A stretch of 64,000 bases of DNA, from positions 1-64,000 of the forward strand of contig CAVXOW010000006.1 of NCBI GenBank assembly GCA_963763485.1, in the 5' to 3' direction. The translations under genes and the position numbers were made by a program. Source of the stretch: CAWCKS01 sp963763485 (GTDB lineage Bacteria > Pseudomonadota > Alphaproteobacteria > Rhizobiales > Xanthobacteraceae). Under the pieces are notes generated by a model. It made no database searches. It was not told the DNA's origin and saw nothing but the letters and a program-made list of their open reading frames with translations. Below, one piece after another: positions 18,609 to 29,810 of the stretch; the first letter of the stretch is position 1; each line of letters begins with the position of its first letter.

Positions 18609-18673
18609 TGACAACCGAGAGGGAGGAGCGGCGCGGTGAGCAACTCTGCCGCCGCGCCGCAAGTCGCAAAAAA

Positions 18674-19072
18674 TCAATCCGGCGCCCAGACCGGGACCAG
18701 CGCGCCTTCCTTGCTCGGCTTGAACACGACGTGCACGGGCATGCCGATCTTCAGCTTGTCGAAGTCGCAGTCGACGATGTTGGTCAGCATGCGCGGACCT
18801 TCGGCGAGCGTGACATAGGCGAGCGTGTACGGCTCCGGCGACCGGCGCATGGTCGAGTGCGAGTAGATCACGCCCTTACCCGAGGCTTCCTTCCACTCGG
18901 TCTGGTCCGAGTAGCAGAACGGGCACAGCGAGCGCGGGTAGTAGTGGTTCTTGTTGCAAGCCTTGCAGTGCTTGAACAGCAGCTTGCTCTTAGCCGCGGC
19001 GTCCCACCACGGCTGGCTCTCGGCGTTGATGTTCGGCGCAGGAATAACGCGCACTTTGGTTTCGGTCGACAT
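18674..19072 (-). CDS. DUF35 OB-fold acyl-CoA-associated protein with zinc ribbon
   Basis: 132 residues. The N-terminal rubredoxin-like zinc ribbon has CKACNKNHYYPRSLCPFC, followed by an OB-fold with GKGVIYSHSTMRR and LAYVTLAEGPRMLTNIVDCD. DUF35 proteins pair with thiolase-like proteins and form complexes with them. The start codon overlaps the stop of the thiolase gene by one base (TAATG at 19074-19070), implying translational coupling and complex formation. Confidence 0.88.
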   Translation of the reverse strand: MSTETKVRVIPAPNINAESQPWWDAAAKSKLLFKHCKACNKNHYYPRSLCPFCYSDQTEWKEASGKGVIYSHSTMRRSPEPYTLAYVTLAEGPRMLTNIVDCDFDKLKIGMPVHVVFKPSKEGALVPVWAPD

Positions 19073-20229
19073 TATGCGCGCTCCATGATCAGGGTTGCAC
19101 TTCCGTGACGAACTCCGAGCGAACCGCCGGTGCCGTGGGCGAGAGCGATGTCGCAGTTCTTCACCTGGACCTTCGGGTGGGCTTCGCCGCGCAATTGCCG
19201 GACGGCCTCGATCACCTTGGTGATGCCGCCGCGGTTGGCCGGATGGTTGTTGCACAGCCCACCGCCGTCGGTGTTGAACGGCAATTTGCCGACGCCCGAG
19301 ATCAGGTTGCCGTCGGAGACGAACTTGCCGCCCTTGCCCTTCTCGCAGAAGCCGAGATCCTCGATCTGCATCAGCACCGTGATGGTGAACGAGTCATAGA
19401 TCGACGCGTACTTGATGTCGGACGGCTTAACGCCAGCCTCGGCGAACGCGATCGGACCGGACCAGCGCGCGCCCGAGTAGGTCAGGTCGGTCTCGCCACC
19501 GGCCTGCCCCTTCGGGGCTTCGCCGGCTCCGATCACCTTGACCAGCGGCCGCTTCAGGCTTTTGGCCACCTCGGGGCTGGTGACGATCAGCGCGCCGCCG
19601 CCATCGGTGATGACGCAGCAGTCGAGCCGGTGCAGCGGATCGGAGATCATCGGGGAGTTGACGACCTGCTCGACGGTCACGACGTCGCGCAGGAATGCGT
19701 GCTCGTTGTATTGCGCGTGATGCGAGGCCGCGACCTTGATCCAGGCGAGCTGCTCGCTGGTGGTGCCATACTCGTGCATGTGGCGCATCGCGCACATGCC
19801 ATAGGAGTTCGCGACCACGATGCCGCAAGTGGACTCAAACGACGCATCGGGCGCCGTCGGGACGACTGCGCGAGGCACGGGAGACGTCAGCGGCTTGCCG
19901 GCCAGCGTCACCAGCGCAATGCTGCACTTGCCGGCGGCAATCGCTTCCGCCGCATGCGCAACGTGCAGGATATAGGACGAACCACCGACATCAGTGGAGT
20001 CGATATGCTTCAGCTTGGTCAGGCCCATGTAGTCGGCCATGCTGAGCGGGCCCAAGCCCGGCGCGTCGCCGGCGCAGAAATAGCCGTCGATGTCGTCCTT
20101 GGTCAGCCCGGCGTCAGCCAGCGCCCCCTTGGCGGCTTCGGCATGAATTTGCGGGATCGATTTGTCCGGCGCCTTGCGCGTGGGGTGCTCGTAGGCCCCC
20201 ATGATGTAAGCTTTGCCCTTGATACTCAT
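19072..20229 (-). CDS. Thiolase-family protein (acetyl-CoA acetyltransferase/lipid-transfer-like)
   Basis: 385 residues of thiolase fold, SCP2-thiolase-like branch. Visible parts: AAKGALADAGLTKDDIDGYFC, GKCSIALVTLAGKP, the CVITDGGGALIVTSPEVAK segment, IYDSFTITVLMQIEDLGFCEKGKGG, NTDGGGLCNNHPANRGG and terminal ALAHGTGGSLGVRHGSATLI. The N-terminal nucleophilic Cys of classical thiolases is replaced (the region reads DVGGSSYILHVAHA), as is common in this branch. With its coupled DUF35 partner it probably performs retro-Claisen/aldol or thiolytic cleavage in a side-chain degradation pathway. Confidence 0.88.
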   Translation of the reverse strand: MSIKGKAYIMGAYEHPTRKAPDKSIPQIHAEAAKGALADAGLTKDDIDGYFCAGDAPGLGPLSMADYMGLTKLKHIDSTDVGGSSYILHVAHAAEAIAAGKCSIALVTLAGKPLTSPVPRAVVPTAPDASFESTCGIVVANSYGMCAMRHMHEYGTTSEQLAWIKVAASHHAQYNEHAFLRDVVTVEQVVNSPMISDPLHRLDCCVITDGGGALIVTSPEVAKSLKRPLVKVIGAGEAPKGQAGGETDLTYSGARWSGPIAFAEAGVKPSDIKYASIYDSFTITVLMQIEDLGFCEKGKGGKFVSDGNLISGVGKLPFNTDGGGLCNNHPANRGGITKVIEAVRQLRGEAHPKVQVKNCDIALAHGTGGSLGVRHGSATLIMERA

Positions 20230-20521
20230 TTAAGCTTGCCTGTCCTTGGTTGCCTGGTCTCTGTTGTTGTTCGGCCGTTCGATCTAACCACGGCATCCGC
20301 ATCGCGCGCAAATGCCGCAGGCCCCCTCGCCTGTACCGACCTTTCTGTCACGCGCCCCTTCCGTCGGGGGAGACCGATATTTGCGTGAGCCTCGTGCAAA
20401 AACGGAATGGCTCAGTGCACTGGCCGTGCCGAAAATCGCATGCGATAGTCCCGCTAACAATTCGAGCGGGCTGCCGAACAAGAAACAAAACGGCGCGGCC
20501 GAGGCTTAGGGAGATCAGCGC

Positions 20522-21718
20522 ATGGAAATGAGCTTCACGGCGGAGGACTTGAAGTTCCGCGACGAGGTTCGGGCCTGGATCAAGGCGAACCTGCCGGCCA
20601 AGCTGAAGCAAAAGCTGATCGACGGCGAGGTCCCCAACAAGCAGGACATCGTCGACTGGCATCGCAAGCTGAACGCCAAGGGCTGGGCGGTGCCGCACTG
20701 GCCGGTCGAATGGGGTGGCCAGGACTGGTCGACGATCAAGCGTTTCATCCTGCGCGAGGAGCTCGAAGCCGCGCCTGCCCCGCTGCCGAACGGGATGAAC
20801 ACCAACCTGTGCGGCCCGGTCGTTGCGCATTTTGGAACAGACGAACAGAAGAAGCGCTTCCTGCCGCGGATGGCCAATCTGGACGACTGGTGGTGCCAGG
20901 GCTTTTCCGAGCCCGGCTCCGGCTCCGACCTCGCCTCGCTCCGCACCCGCGCCACGCGCGAGGGCGACCATTACATCGTCAACGGTTCCAAGATGTGGAC
21001 CACTAACGCACAACACGCGGACTGGATGTTCCTTTTGGTCCGTACCGATCCCAAGGCGAAGAAGCAGGAAGGCATCTCCTTCCTGCTGATGGACATGAAG
21101 AGCCCCGGCGTGACCGTACGGCCGGTCTACACCATGGAGGGCGGCGCCGAGGTCAACGAGTGCTTCTTCGAGAACGTCAAGGTTCCGGTCGATCAGCTGA
21201 TCGGCAAGGAGAACCGCGGCTGGGACTGCGCGAAATTCCTGCTCGGCAATGAGCGCACCGGCGCCTCGCGCATCGGCTCGACCCGCGAGCGGCTAAAGCA
21301 TCTGCGCAAGCTGGCGATGACCGAGATGAAGAACGGCAAGCCGATCATCGAGGATCCTTCGTTCCGCAGCCGGCTGACATCGCTCGAGGTCGAAGCCAAG
21401 GCGCACGAGATCACGACCATGCGCGTGCTCGACGGCGACTCGCGGAAGGACCGCGGCGATGCACCGAACCCGCTGTCGTCGCTGCTCAAGCTGCGCGCCA
21501 GCGAGATCCGCCAGGAGCTGACACATCTTTATGTCGAGGTGGCGGGCCCGGCGGCGCTGCGACTGTCGCTGACGCCCGAGCACGACATCGACGACGTCGC
21601 GCCGGACTGGGCTGGCCTTGCCACCGCGACCTATCTCAACAACCGCAAGGTCACGATCTACGGCGGCACCAGCGAGGTGCAGCACAATATTCTCGCCAAG
21701 GCGGTGCTCGGCCTTTAG
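20522..21718 (+). CDS. Acyl-CoA dehydrogenase
   Basis: 398 residues. N-terminal domain FRDEVRAWIKANLPAKLKQK, WGGQDWSTIKRFILREEL, a middle domain with the FAD/substrate loop GFSEPGSGSDLASLRTRA, and a C-terminal domain with YLNNRKVTIYGGTSEVQHNI. This is the type found as one half of heterotetrameric dehydrogenases in steroid-type pathways as well as in homotetramers. The start is at 20522 behind GGGAG. It is divergent from the thiolase/DUF35 operon across a 290-base spacer in which I see no other feature. Confidence 0.92.
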   Translation: MEMSFTAEDLKFRDEVRAWIKANLPAKLKQKLIDGEVPNKQDIVDWHRKLNAKGWAVPHWPVEWGGQDWSTIKRFILREELEAAPAPLPNGMNTNLCGPVVAHFGTDEQKKRFLPRMANLDDWWCQGFSEPGSGSDLASLRTRATREGDHYIVNGSKMWTTNAQHADWMFLLVRTDPKAKKQEGISFLLMDMKSPGVTVRPVYTMEGGAEVNECFFENVKVPVDQLIGKENRGWDCAKFLLGNERTGASRIGSTRERLKHLRKLAMTEMKNGKPIIEDPSFRSRLTSLEVEAKAHEITTMRVLDGDSRKDRGDAPNPLSSLLKLRASEIRQELTHLYVEVAGPAALRLSLTPEHDIDDVAPDWAGLATATYLNNRKVTIYGGTSEVQHNILAKAVLGL

Positions 21719-21815
21719 GGCCGGACACCAAGCAAACCATCCTGGAGGATTGCAGGACAATCAAGCCAGGTTCGAAGCGGCCCGAAAAAGCCGCTCGTAA
21801 CAACAGGAGGACGGA

Positions 21816-23370
21816 ATGACGAAGTCGGGCAGCGATATCTCACGGCGCGCGTTCGTTGGCGGATCGGCGGCGCTCGCCACGGTCGGGCTGCCCGCCGGGG
21901 CGGCCCGCGCACAGGGCGAGGCCCCGACGCCAAAGCGCGGCGGTATCCTGAAAATCTCGGCCTATCTGAACCCGACCAAGCTTGACCCCGTCACGGGCAA
22001 CGGCGGCCAGGACCAGACGTTCCTCTGGACCATGTTCGACACGCTGACCGACTTCGAGCCGGCCACCATGAAGCCGAGGCCGGGGCTTGCGAAGTGGAGC
22101 TATCCCGATCCGAAGACGATGGTTCTCGAACTCAACCCCAACATCATGTTTCACGACGGCACGCCGTGCGATGCCGAGGCGGTGCGGTTCAATCTAGACC
22201 GATGTCTGAACTTCAAGCTGTCCGCGGTCAAACCGGACCTTTCCAGCGTCGCATCGATGGAGACCGATGGGCCGCTGAAGGTTATCCTGCACTTGAAGAA
22301 CCCGGATACCGCGCTGCCGCTGATCCTGTCCGAGCGCACCGGCATGGTCGGCTCGCCGACGGCAATCAAGTCGCTCGGCGACGACTACGATCGCAAGCCA
22401 TGTGGCACCGGACAGTACAAGTTCGTCAGCTGGGCCGATGGCGATCGCGTCATCGTCACCCGCAACGAGAGCTACTGGAAGAAGGACCAGCCCTATCTCG
22501 ACGGCATCACCTTCCGCATCATCACCGATTATGCGGCAGGCGCCCGCTCGGTGAGCGCCGGCGAGAACGACCTGATGTATCTCGTGCCGCCACGCCTCTT
22601 CACGCTATTGAGCCGGGATCGCAATCTGACCGTCATCAAGGCGCCGTCGGTTCGTACCATGAACCTGTACTTCAACTACAGTCGCGGTCCCCTCGCCAAC
22701 GTCAAGGTGCGCCAGGCCATCAACTACGCGATCGATCGCGTCGGCTTTGCGCGGGTTACGACCGACGGCACGGGCGAGCCCTCTGGCTCGATGATCATAC
22801 CTCAGCACTGGGCGGCGGATCCGGAAGCGATCAAACGCTATCCCTACGATCCGGCGAAGGCCAAGGCGCTATTGGCCGAGGCCGGCTATCCGGACGGCTG
22901 TGAGCTTGAAATGATCTTCCTGCCCGACGCCGAGTATCGCAAGCGCGCAGACATCATGATCGACAACCTCGGCAAGGTCGGCATCAAGATCAAGCCAAAC
23001 CCGATGCAGCAGACCAACCAGTACTTCAATTCGGAGAAGAAGGGCGACATGTACCTGGTCGCCTGGCCCGGCAAGCCGGACATGACGCAGACCTACGCGC
23101 TGCTCTTCGCCCAGAATTCCTACTACAATCCGTCGGGCGCCAGCGTCATCAACAACGTCGACGACCTCATCAACGCCACGCGGACCTCCGAGGAGCCTTG
23201 ACGTCCGCAAGGCTGCGTTTGCCAAGTTGATCGAGGCCGAGCGCGATGTGGCGTCGTTCGCCCCCATTTGCTCCGAGCAAATCGTCTACGCCATGCGGAC
23301 CAAGGTCAAAGGCTTCGAGCCGAGCTTGCTCGGCAAGCCGAAATTCAACGGAGTTTGGCTGGACACATAA
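21816..23370 (+). pseudogene. Family 5 ABC transporter solute-binding protein, 3' frameshift
   Basis: Periplasmic binding protein of the peptide/nickel/opine type. A Tat-like signal sequence (SRRAFVGGSAALATVG) is followed by the mature domain (YDRKPCGTGQYKFVSWADGD). The frame stops at 23199-23201 after TRTSEEP. Shifting frame just before the stop, at about 23197-23200, restores the conserved end: VRKAAFAKLIEAERDV, then FAPICSEQIVYAMRTK and GKPKFNGVWLDT, stopping at 23370. It is collinear with the next gene, whose matching region is intact, so an extra base is clear. The restored length is about 517 residues. It could be a sequencing error rather than true loss. Confidence 0.88.
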
Positions 23371-23439
23371 CAAGAAGGGCTGAAACAGACGGCGATCAAG
23401 CCGCGCCCCTCGTCACGATGACATCGGGAGGAGGAAGCG

Positions 23440-24987
23440 ATGACGACAGCGGAATGGAATCGCGTTGGCGCGATCAGCCGACGGACCTTCGTCGGCGGAG
23501 CCCTGGTGGCAGCAAGCGGCGTCGGCGCACATGCGCAAACCGAAGGCGTGACGCCCAAGCGCGGCGGCATCCTGAAGGTCTCGACCTATCTCAACCCATC
23601 GCGGCTCGATCCCTTCACCGGCAGTTCTGCCGTCGACCAGACCGTGATGTGGTCGATGTTCGATACGCTGGTCGACTTCGACCAGAACATGAAGCCGCGG
23701 CCGGGCCTTGCGAAGTGGCACTACACAGATCCGAAGACGCTGGTGTTCGAGCTGTTCCCGAACATCACCTTCCATGACGGCACGCCGTGCGACGCCGCGG
23801 CGGTCAAGTGGAACCTCGACCGCGCCATGACTTTCAAGCGTTCGGTGGTCAAACCCGACATGGTGAGCATCGCGTCGATCGAGGTCACCGGCCCGCTCAC
23901 GGTCGCGCTGCACCTGAAACAGCCTGACACCGCGATCCCGCTGATGTTTTCGGACCGGCCGGGCATGATGAGCTCGCCGACAGCGGTCCAGGCGCTGGGC
24001 GATGACTACGATCGAAAACCCTGCGGCACCGGCCAGTTCAAGTTCGTCAGCTGGGCCGACGGGGACCGGGTCATCGTGACGCGCAACGAGAACTACTGGA
24101 AGAAAGGCCTGCCCTATCTCGACGGCATCACCTTCCGCATCATGACCGACTATTCGGCTGGCGCGCGCGCCGTCTCGGCCGGCGAGAACGACTTCATGTT
24201 TCTCGTGCCGCCGCGGCTGATGAACGTGATGAAACGCGATGCCAATGTGAACGTCGTCCGTCACCCGTCGATGCGGATCATGAACATCCACTTCAATCGC
24301 AGCCGCGAGTCACTGAAGGATGTCCGCGTCCGCAAGGCGATCAACTACGCAATCGACCGCGTCGGCTTTACGCGCGTGACCACCGAAGGCACCGGCGACG
24401 TGGTGTCCTCGCTGATTCCGCCGCAGCACTGGGCCAACGACCCGACCTACAAGAACCCGTACCCCTATGACCCCGACAAGGCGAAGGCGCTGCTCAAGGA
24501 GGCCGGCTACGGCAACGGCCTCGAACTGGCTATGGTGATCCTGCCCGATGCGGAATATCGCAAGCGCGCCGACATCGCGATGGACAACCTGAGCAAGGTC
24601 GGCATCAAGATCAACCTGATGCCGGTGCAGCAGTCCAACAACACCTTCATCGACCGGCAGCAGGGGGACCTTTATCTGGTGGCGTGGCCGGGGCGCCCGG
24701 AACTGACCCAGACCTATTTTCAGCTGTTCTCGAAGGACAGCTACTACAACGTGGCGCACGACACGCCGCTCGAGAACATCGAGGAGCTGATCAACGCCAC
24801 CAGGCTTTCCGAAGATTTCGGCGAGCGGCGCAAGGCATTCAGCGCGCTGACGAAAGCCGAGCGGGAGTATGCGATCTACACGCCGATTTGCGCGGAACAG
24901 GTCGTCTATGCCTGGCGCAAGAATGTGAAGGGGTTTCAGCCGACCTTCATGGGCAAGCCGAAGTTTGACGGTGTGTTCTTTGCGTAA
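23440..24987 (+). CDS. Family 5 ABC transporter solute-binding protein
   Basis: 515 residues, a close tandem paralogue of the preceding gene: both contain YDRKPCGTG, SWADGDRVIVTRNE, PYLDGITFRI and LPDAEYRKRADI. The Tat-like signal is ISRRTFVGGALVAASGVGAHA. It binds a peptide or other organic solute in the periplasm for an ABC importer, but no permease or ATPase genes lie nearby, so it must serve a transporter encoded elsewhere or act as a receptor. Position within the acyl-CoA cluster suggests uptake of the pathway substrate. Confidence 0.92.
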   Translation: MTTAEWNRVGAISRRTFVGGALVAASGVGAHAQTEGVTPKRGGILKVSTYLNPSRLDPFTGSSAVDQTVMWSMFDTLVDFDQNMKPRPGLAKWHYTDPKTLVFELFPNITFHDGTPCDAAAVKWNLDRAMTFKRSVVKPDMVSIASIEVTGPLTVALHLKQPDTAIPLMFSDRPGMMSSPTAVQALGDDYDRKPCGTGQFKFVSWADGDRVIVTRNENYWKKGLPYLDGITFRIMTDYSAGARAVSAGENDFMFLVPPRLMNVMKRDANVNVVRHPSMRIMNIHFNRSRESLKDVRVRKAINYAIDRVGFTRVTTEGTGDVVSSLIPPQHWANDPTYKNPYPYDPDKAKALLKEAGYGNGLELAMVILPDAEYRKRADIAMDNLSKVGIKINLMPVQQSNNTFIDRQQGDLYLVAWPGRPELTQTYFQLFSKDSYYNVAHDTPLENIEELINATRLSEDFGERRKAFSALTKAEREYAIYTPICAEQVVYAWRKNVKGFQPTFMGKPKFDGVFFA

Positions 24988-25086
24988 CGGCTGAGCTAAA
25001 TAGACTGGGCGTTCGTCGAGCAGCGGGTCCGCGCGAATGCGCGGGCCCGTTTGCTTGTTGTGAAAAGAAGAAACGGAGAAGCACAG

Positions 25087-26286
25087 GTGTCCGAGGAAGT
25101 CTTTGCCGGCCTGAAGGTGATCGACTGCGCAAGCTACATAGCCGCTCCTGCGGCGGCGACGGTGATGAGCGATTTCGGCGCCGAGGTGATCAAGATCGAG
25201 CCGCTCACCGGCGATCCCTACCGCACGCCCGGCCAGCCGCCGGCTGGCAACCGCGCGCCGGTCAACCCGAACTGGCTGGTCGACTCGCGCAACAAGAAGA
25301 GCCTTGCGCTCAACCTGGCGAGCGAGGCCGGACGGAACATTCTTCACAAACTGGTCCGCGGCGCCGACGTGTTCCTCACCAACTATCCACCTAACGTGCG
25401 CAAGCGGCTCAAGCTCGCTTACGAGGATATCGCGCCGCTGAACCCGCGGTTGATCTATGCCTCGTTCACCGGTTTCGGCGAGACCGGCCCCGACGCCGAC
25501 AAGCCCGGATTCGACGCCACCGTGTGGTGGGCGCGCAGCGGCATCATGGACCTTATTCGCTATGGCGACGCCGCGCCGGTGCGCTCGCCGCCGGGCATGG
25601 GCGATCATCCCTCGGCAATGGGTTTTTACGGCGCGATCGTCACTGCGCTGTACAAGCGCGAGCGCACCGGCAAGGGCAGCCATGTCGGTTCGTCGCTGTT
25701 GATGAATGGCATCTGGGCCAACGCCTGCTCGGTGCAGTCGGCACTGTGCGGCCAGGACGTCGACCGCCTGCCCGAACGCTCGCAGCATCCGATGCCATGG
25801 CGCAACTGCTACCGCACCAGCGACGGCCGCTGGCTGATGCTGTCGATCGTACACAACGACGACCGCTGGGCGACGTTTCGCGGAGCGGTGCAATCGGAAT
25901 TGCTCGACGATCCGAGATTCAAGGATACGCCGAGCCGGCGTGAGAATGCGGTGGCGTTGACAGCAACACTGGACCGGATTTTCGCGCAGCGGCCTGCGGC
26001 CGAATGGGAAAAAATCCTCGACGCGCACGGCGTGGTGTTCGGCGCCGCGCACAACGTGTTCGACGTGGTCAAGGACGAGCAGGCGAAGATTTCGGGCGCG
26101 CTTGTGCCGGTTGCCGATGGTTCAATACTGACGGTGTCGAGTCCGTTCTGGATTGCCGACGAAGCCAAGATGCCCGCGCAGCGCGCGCCCGAAAAAATCG
26201 GCCAGCACACGGACGCGGTGTTGGCCGATGCGGGCTACGCCGCCGACGAAATCAGGGCGTTTCGAGACAAGGGCGTGGTTGGCTGA
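25087..26286 (+). CDS. Class III CoA-transferase (CaiB/BaiF family)
   Basis: 399 residues. N-terminal GLKVIDCASYIAAPAAATVMS and DFGAEVIKIEPLTGDPYR are the family signature. SFTGFGETGPDADKPGFDATVWW carries the conserved Asp region, and PWRNCYRTSDGRWLMLS lies in the second domain. It moves CoA between acyl groups without ATP, a plausible activation step for the acid degraded by neighbouring genes. The GTG at 25087 (SEEVFAGLKV) has CGGAGAAG upstream, so it is preferred over a TTG at 25051. Confidence 0.9.
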   Translation: MSEEVFAGLKVIDCASYIAAPAAATVMSDFGAEVIKIEPLTGDPYRTPGQPPAGNRAPVNPNWLVDSRNKKSLALNLASEAGRNILHKLVRGADVFLTNYPPNVRKRLKLAYEDIAPLNPRLIYASFTGFGETGPDADKPGFDATVWWARSGIMDLIRYGDAAPVRSPPGMGDHPSAMGFYGAIVTALYKRERTGKGSHVGSSLLMNGIWANACSVQSALCGQDVDRLPERSQHPMPWRNCYRTSDGRWLMLSIVHNDDRWATFRGAVQSELLDDPRFKDTPSRRENAVALTATLDRIFAQRPAAEWEKILDAHGVVFGAAHNVFDVVKDEQAKISGALVPVADGSILTVSSPFWIADEAKMPAQRAPEKIGQHTDAVLADAGYAADEIRAFRDKGVVG

Positions 26287-26410
26287 CCACCGGTGACGCG
26301 CAAGTGATTGAAAATTTGCGACTTATCCGGATTTTAGGGGGAGTTCTCGTCCGCTCTCAATGATTGTATTCTATTTTATATTCAATCATAGGAAGTACCA
26401 CCTTCGCGGT

Positions 26411-26476
26411 CATATGCGGGCTTGACCCGCGTATGATCTCTTAAGGCGATGCATTGCCGGATCAAGTCCGGCAATG
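26411..26476. repeat. Palindromic intergenic element (CTTGA-loop type), copy 3
   Basis: An imperfect hairpin around CTTGA (26411-26435, one G-T pair) and a perfect one with arms CATTGCCGGA/TCCGGCAATG around TCAAG at 26452-26476. It shares loop sequence and paired arrangement with the elements near 16.35 and 18.5 kb. It lies between convergent genes. Confidence 0.7.
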
Positions 26477-26502
26477 ACGCAGTCTCCAACGCAACGAACC
26501 CC

Positions 26503-28620
<2,118 letters not shown>

Positions 28621-28858
28621 GGGCGCTTCCTCGTTGCTTGTGCTCTTGTTGAGCCGGAGCTTACGAGCAGGCGCTTGCCGCGCAAGCGCAAATAATCACG
28701 CCACCCGTGACGGCGGGGAATGACTAGGGCGCGGACTTGTCAATCGGCTTGATCGACCCGACCAACGTCCGCTTGTTCCCCAACAGCGGCAGAAGAGCGG
28801 ACATCCGCTTTTGTCTGGTTTGTGCCAATCGGCGATATCGCTCGCTTGGCTTGGTATG

Positions 28859-28888
28859 AAAGAGGCCGCCAAGTGAGGCGGCCTCTTT
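28859..28888 (-). terminator. Rho-independent terminator-like hairpin
   Basis: Perfect 12-base arms AAAGAGGCCGCC/GGCGGCCTCTTT around AAGTGA. On the minus strand the stem ends in CTTT and lies about 25 bases after the small gene ending at 28913, so it probably ends that transcript. It may also work in the other direction. Confidence 0.65.
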
Positions 28889-28912
28889 GTTCGCCTAAGG
28901 GTGGGGGAACAC

Positions 28913-29089
28913 TTAGGTTACAAGCGCTTGGCTTCCGGGGGTGCGGAGTGTCTTCGCCAGCGCCAACAAGTCTTCGGCGAACATCGTATTGTAGGTTCGC
29001 TTTGCGGGGTCGCCCGCAAGCTTGGAAAGAAGTGCGGCCTCTGCGGCCCTTCTCTCAAGTTGCTCGACGCGTTTTTCAACCTCGGTCAT
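28913..29089 (-). CDS. Small hypothetical protein (coiled, Bradyrhizobium-type)
   Basis: 58 residues from the ATG at 29089: an N-terminal amphipathic helix VEKRVEQLERRAAEAALL, a short DPAKRTYNTMFAEDLL and LAKTLRTPGSQA. I recognise no domain. The pattern V-E-x-L-E-R-x-A-A-E...D-P...N...L-A-x-x-L-R recurs in the small gene at 29811-29984, so they look like diverged paralogues. A terminator-like hairpin follows. It could be cytoplasmic and helical. A longer start at 29122 exists but adds a nonhelical leader. Confidence 0.55.
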   Translation of the reverse strand: MTEVEKRVEQLERRAAEAALLSKLAGDPAKRTYNTMFAEDLLALAKTLRTPGSQALVT

Positions 29090-29176
29090 GATGCTGTCCC
29101 GTTTGTTCGGGCGGGAGTGCAATCGGTCTCCCTGTCAAAGATAAGGTCAGAAGGGCCTCGCGGCGATAGCCGCGAT

Positions 29177-29332
29177 CTAGCTTTTCGTTCGCGCTGCGCG
29201 CTTGGCCCTTTCTAGCGCCAGCAGCCGTTCGATCTGCTTTCGCTTGGCTGGATCGCTCTCAGACTTAAGCGCCACCTCGAAACGATCGATGTTCAGGCCT
29301 TCAAGAAAGATGTTCAAACCATCATTGTCCAT
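29177..29332 (-). CDS. Small hypothetical protein
   Basis: 51 residues from the ATG at 29332: NDGLNIFLEGLNIDRFEVAL, then DPAKRKQIERLLALERAKRAARTKS, charged and helical. It shares a DPAKR motif with the protein encoded just downstream at 28913-29089. No domain is recognised. A 17-base inverted repeat lies 62 bases upstream of its start, shared with the divergent gene at 29459. Confidence 0.5.
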   Translation of the reverse strand: MDNDGLNIFLEGLNIDRFEVALKSESDPAKRKQIERLLALERAKRAARTKS

Positions 29333-29393
29333 TGGATAGCTCCCAACCGGCTGGTTGAAATGTGGTGCCCCAATTCCTGGAAGGGCCGAGGAA

Positions 29394-29431
29394 AATCGCT
29401 CAACTCCGTACAAATACGGAGTTGAGCGATT
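29394..29431. repeat. 17-base perfect inverted repeat between divergent small genes
   Basis: Arms at 29394-29410 and 29415-29431 are perfect reverse complements (core CTCAACTCCGTA/TACGGAGTTGAG) around a CAAA loop. It sits between the gene starting at 29332 on minus and that at 29459 on plus. It could be an operator, a stem in either 5' leader, or a terminator for read-through; no T-run follows, so an operator or RNA role seems more likely. Confidence 0.7.
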
Positions 29432-29458
29432 GCCGCGACATTGGATATGGAAAAATTC

Positions 29459-29641
29459 ATGACTACTTTCGTTTATCGATGCTCCGTATTGGGCCTAAAT
29501 GTGCAAGGCTACGTCGCCGATGATCCGTCGGAGACAGCCGAACGTGATCGTTATCGAACCATCGTTTGTGATGGCTGCGGCTATCCCCATCTTGTAGACC
29601 CCGTCACCGGCAAGACGCCTCTCGACGGCAGAGACGAATAG
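29459..29641 (+). CDS. Small hypothetical protein with CxxC motif
   Basis: 60 residues from the ATG at 29459: TTFVYRCSVLGLNVQGYVAD, then YRTIVCDGCGYPHLVDPVTGK. The three cysteines (one C, then CDGC) and the overall layout match a small protein that is widespread in Bradyrhizobium genomes and likely binds a metal through a zinc-ribbon-like fold. No function is known to me. An in-frame ATG at 29447 is an alternative start. Confidence 0.62.
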   Translation: MTTFVYRCSVLGLNVQGYVADDPSETAERDRYRTIVCDGCGYPHLVDPVTGKTPLDGRDE

Positions 29642-29810
29642 AGCCGCTTGCCTAAGATGCCATTCATCGTCTCGCGATTTGATCCGAGAAGCGAGCTGTA
29701 TCACCTTGGCGCGAGATCGCCGCCGCCGGAATTTCATAAGGACGCGCTGCGAAGGGTGAGTTCGTTCTTTCAACTCGCCAGCGTAGGTAATACCAGCGCG
29801 TCGATCCAAC

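Noticed and set aside
24310..26052. A 580-codon open frame on minus across the solute-binding protein and CoA-transferase genes
   Set aside because: Shadow: it spans two real genes and their spacer and has no family signature.
29495..29809. A 104-codon frame on minus opposite the small CxxC protein gene
   Set aside because: The plus-strand frame has the cysteine pattern of a small family seen widely in the group; the minus frame has no recognisable pattern.
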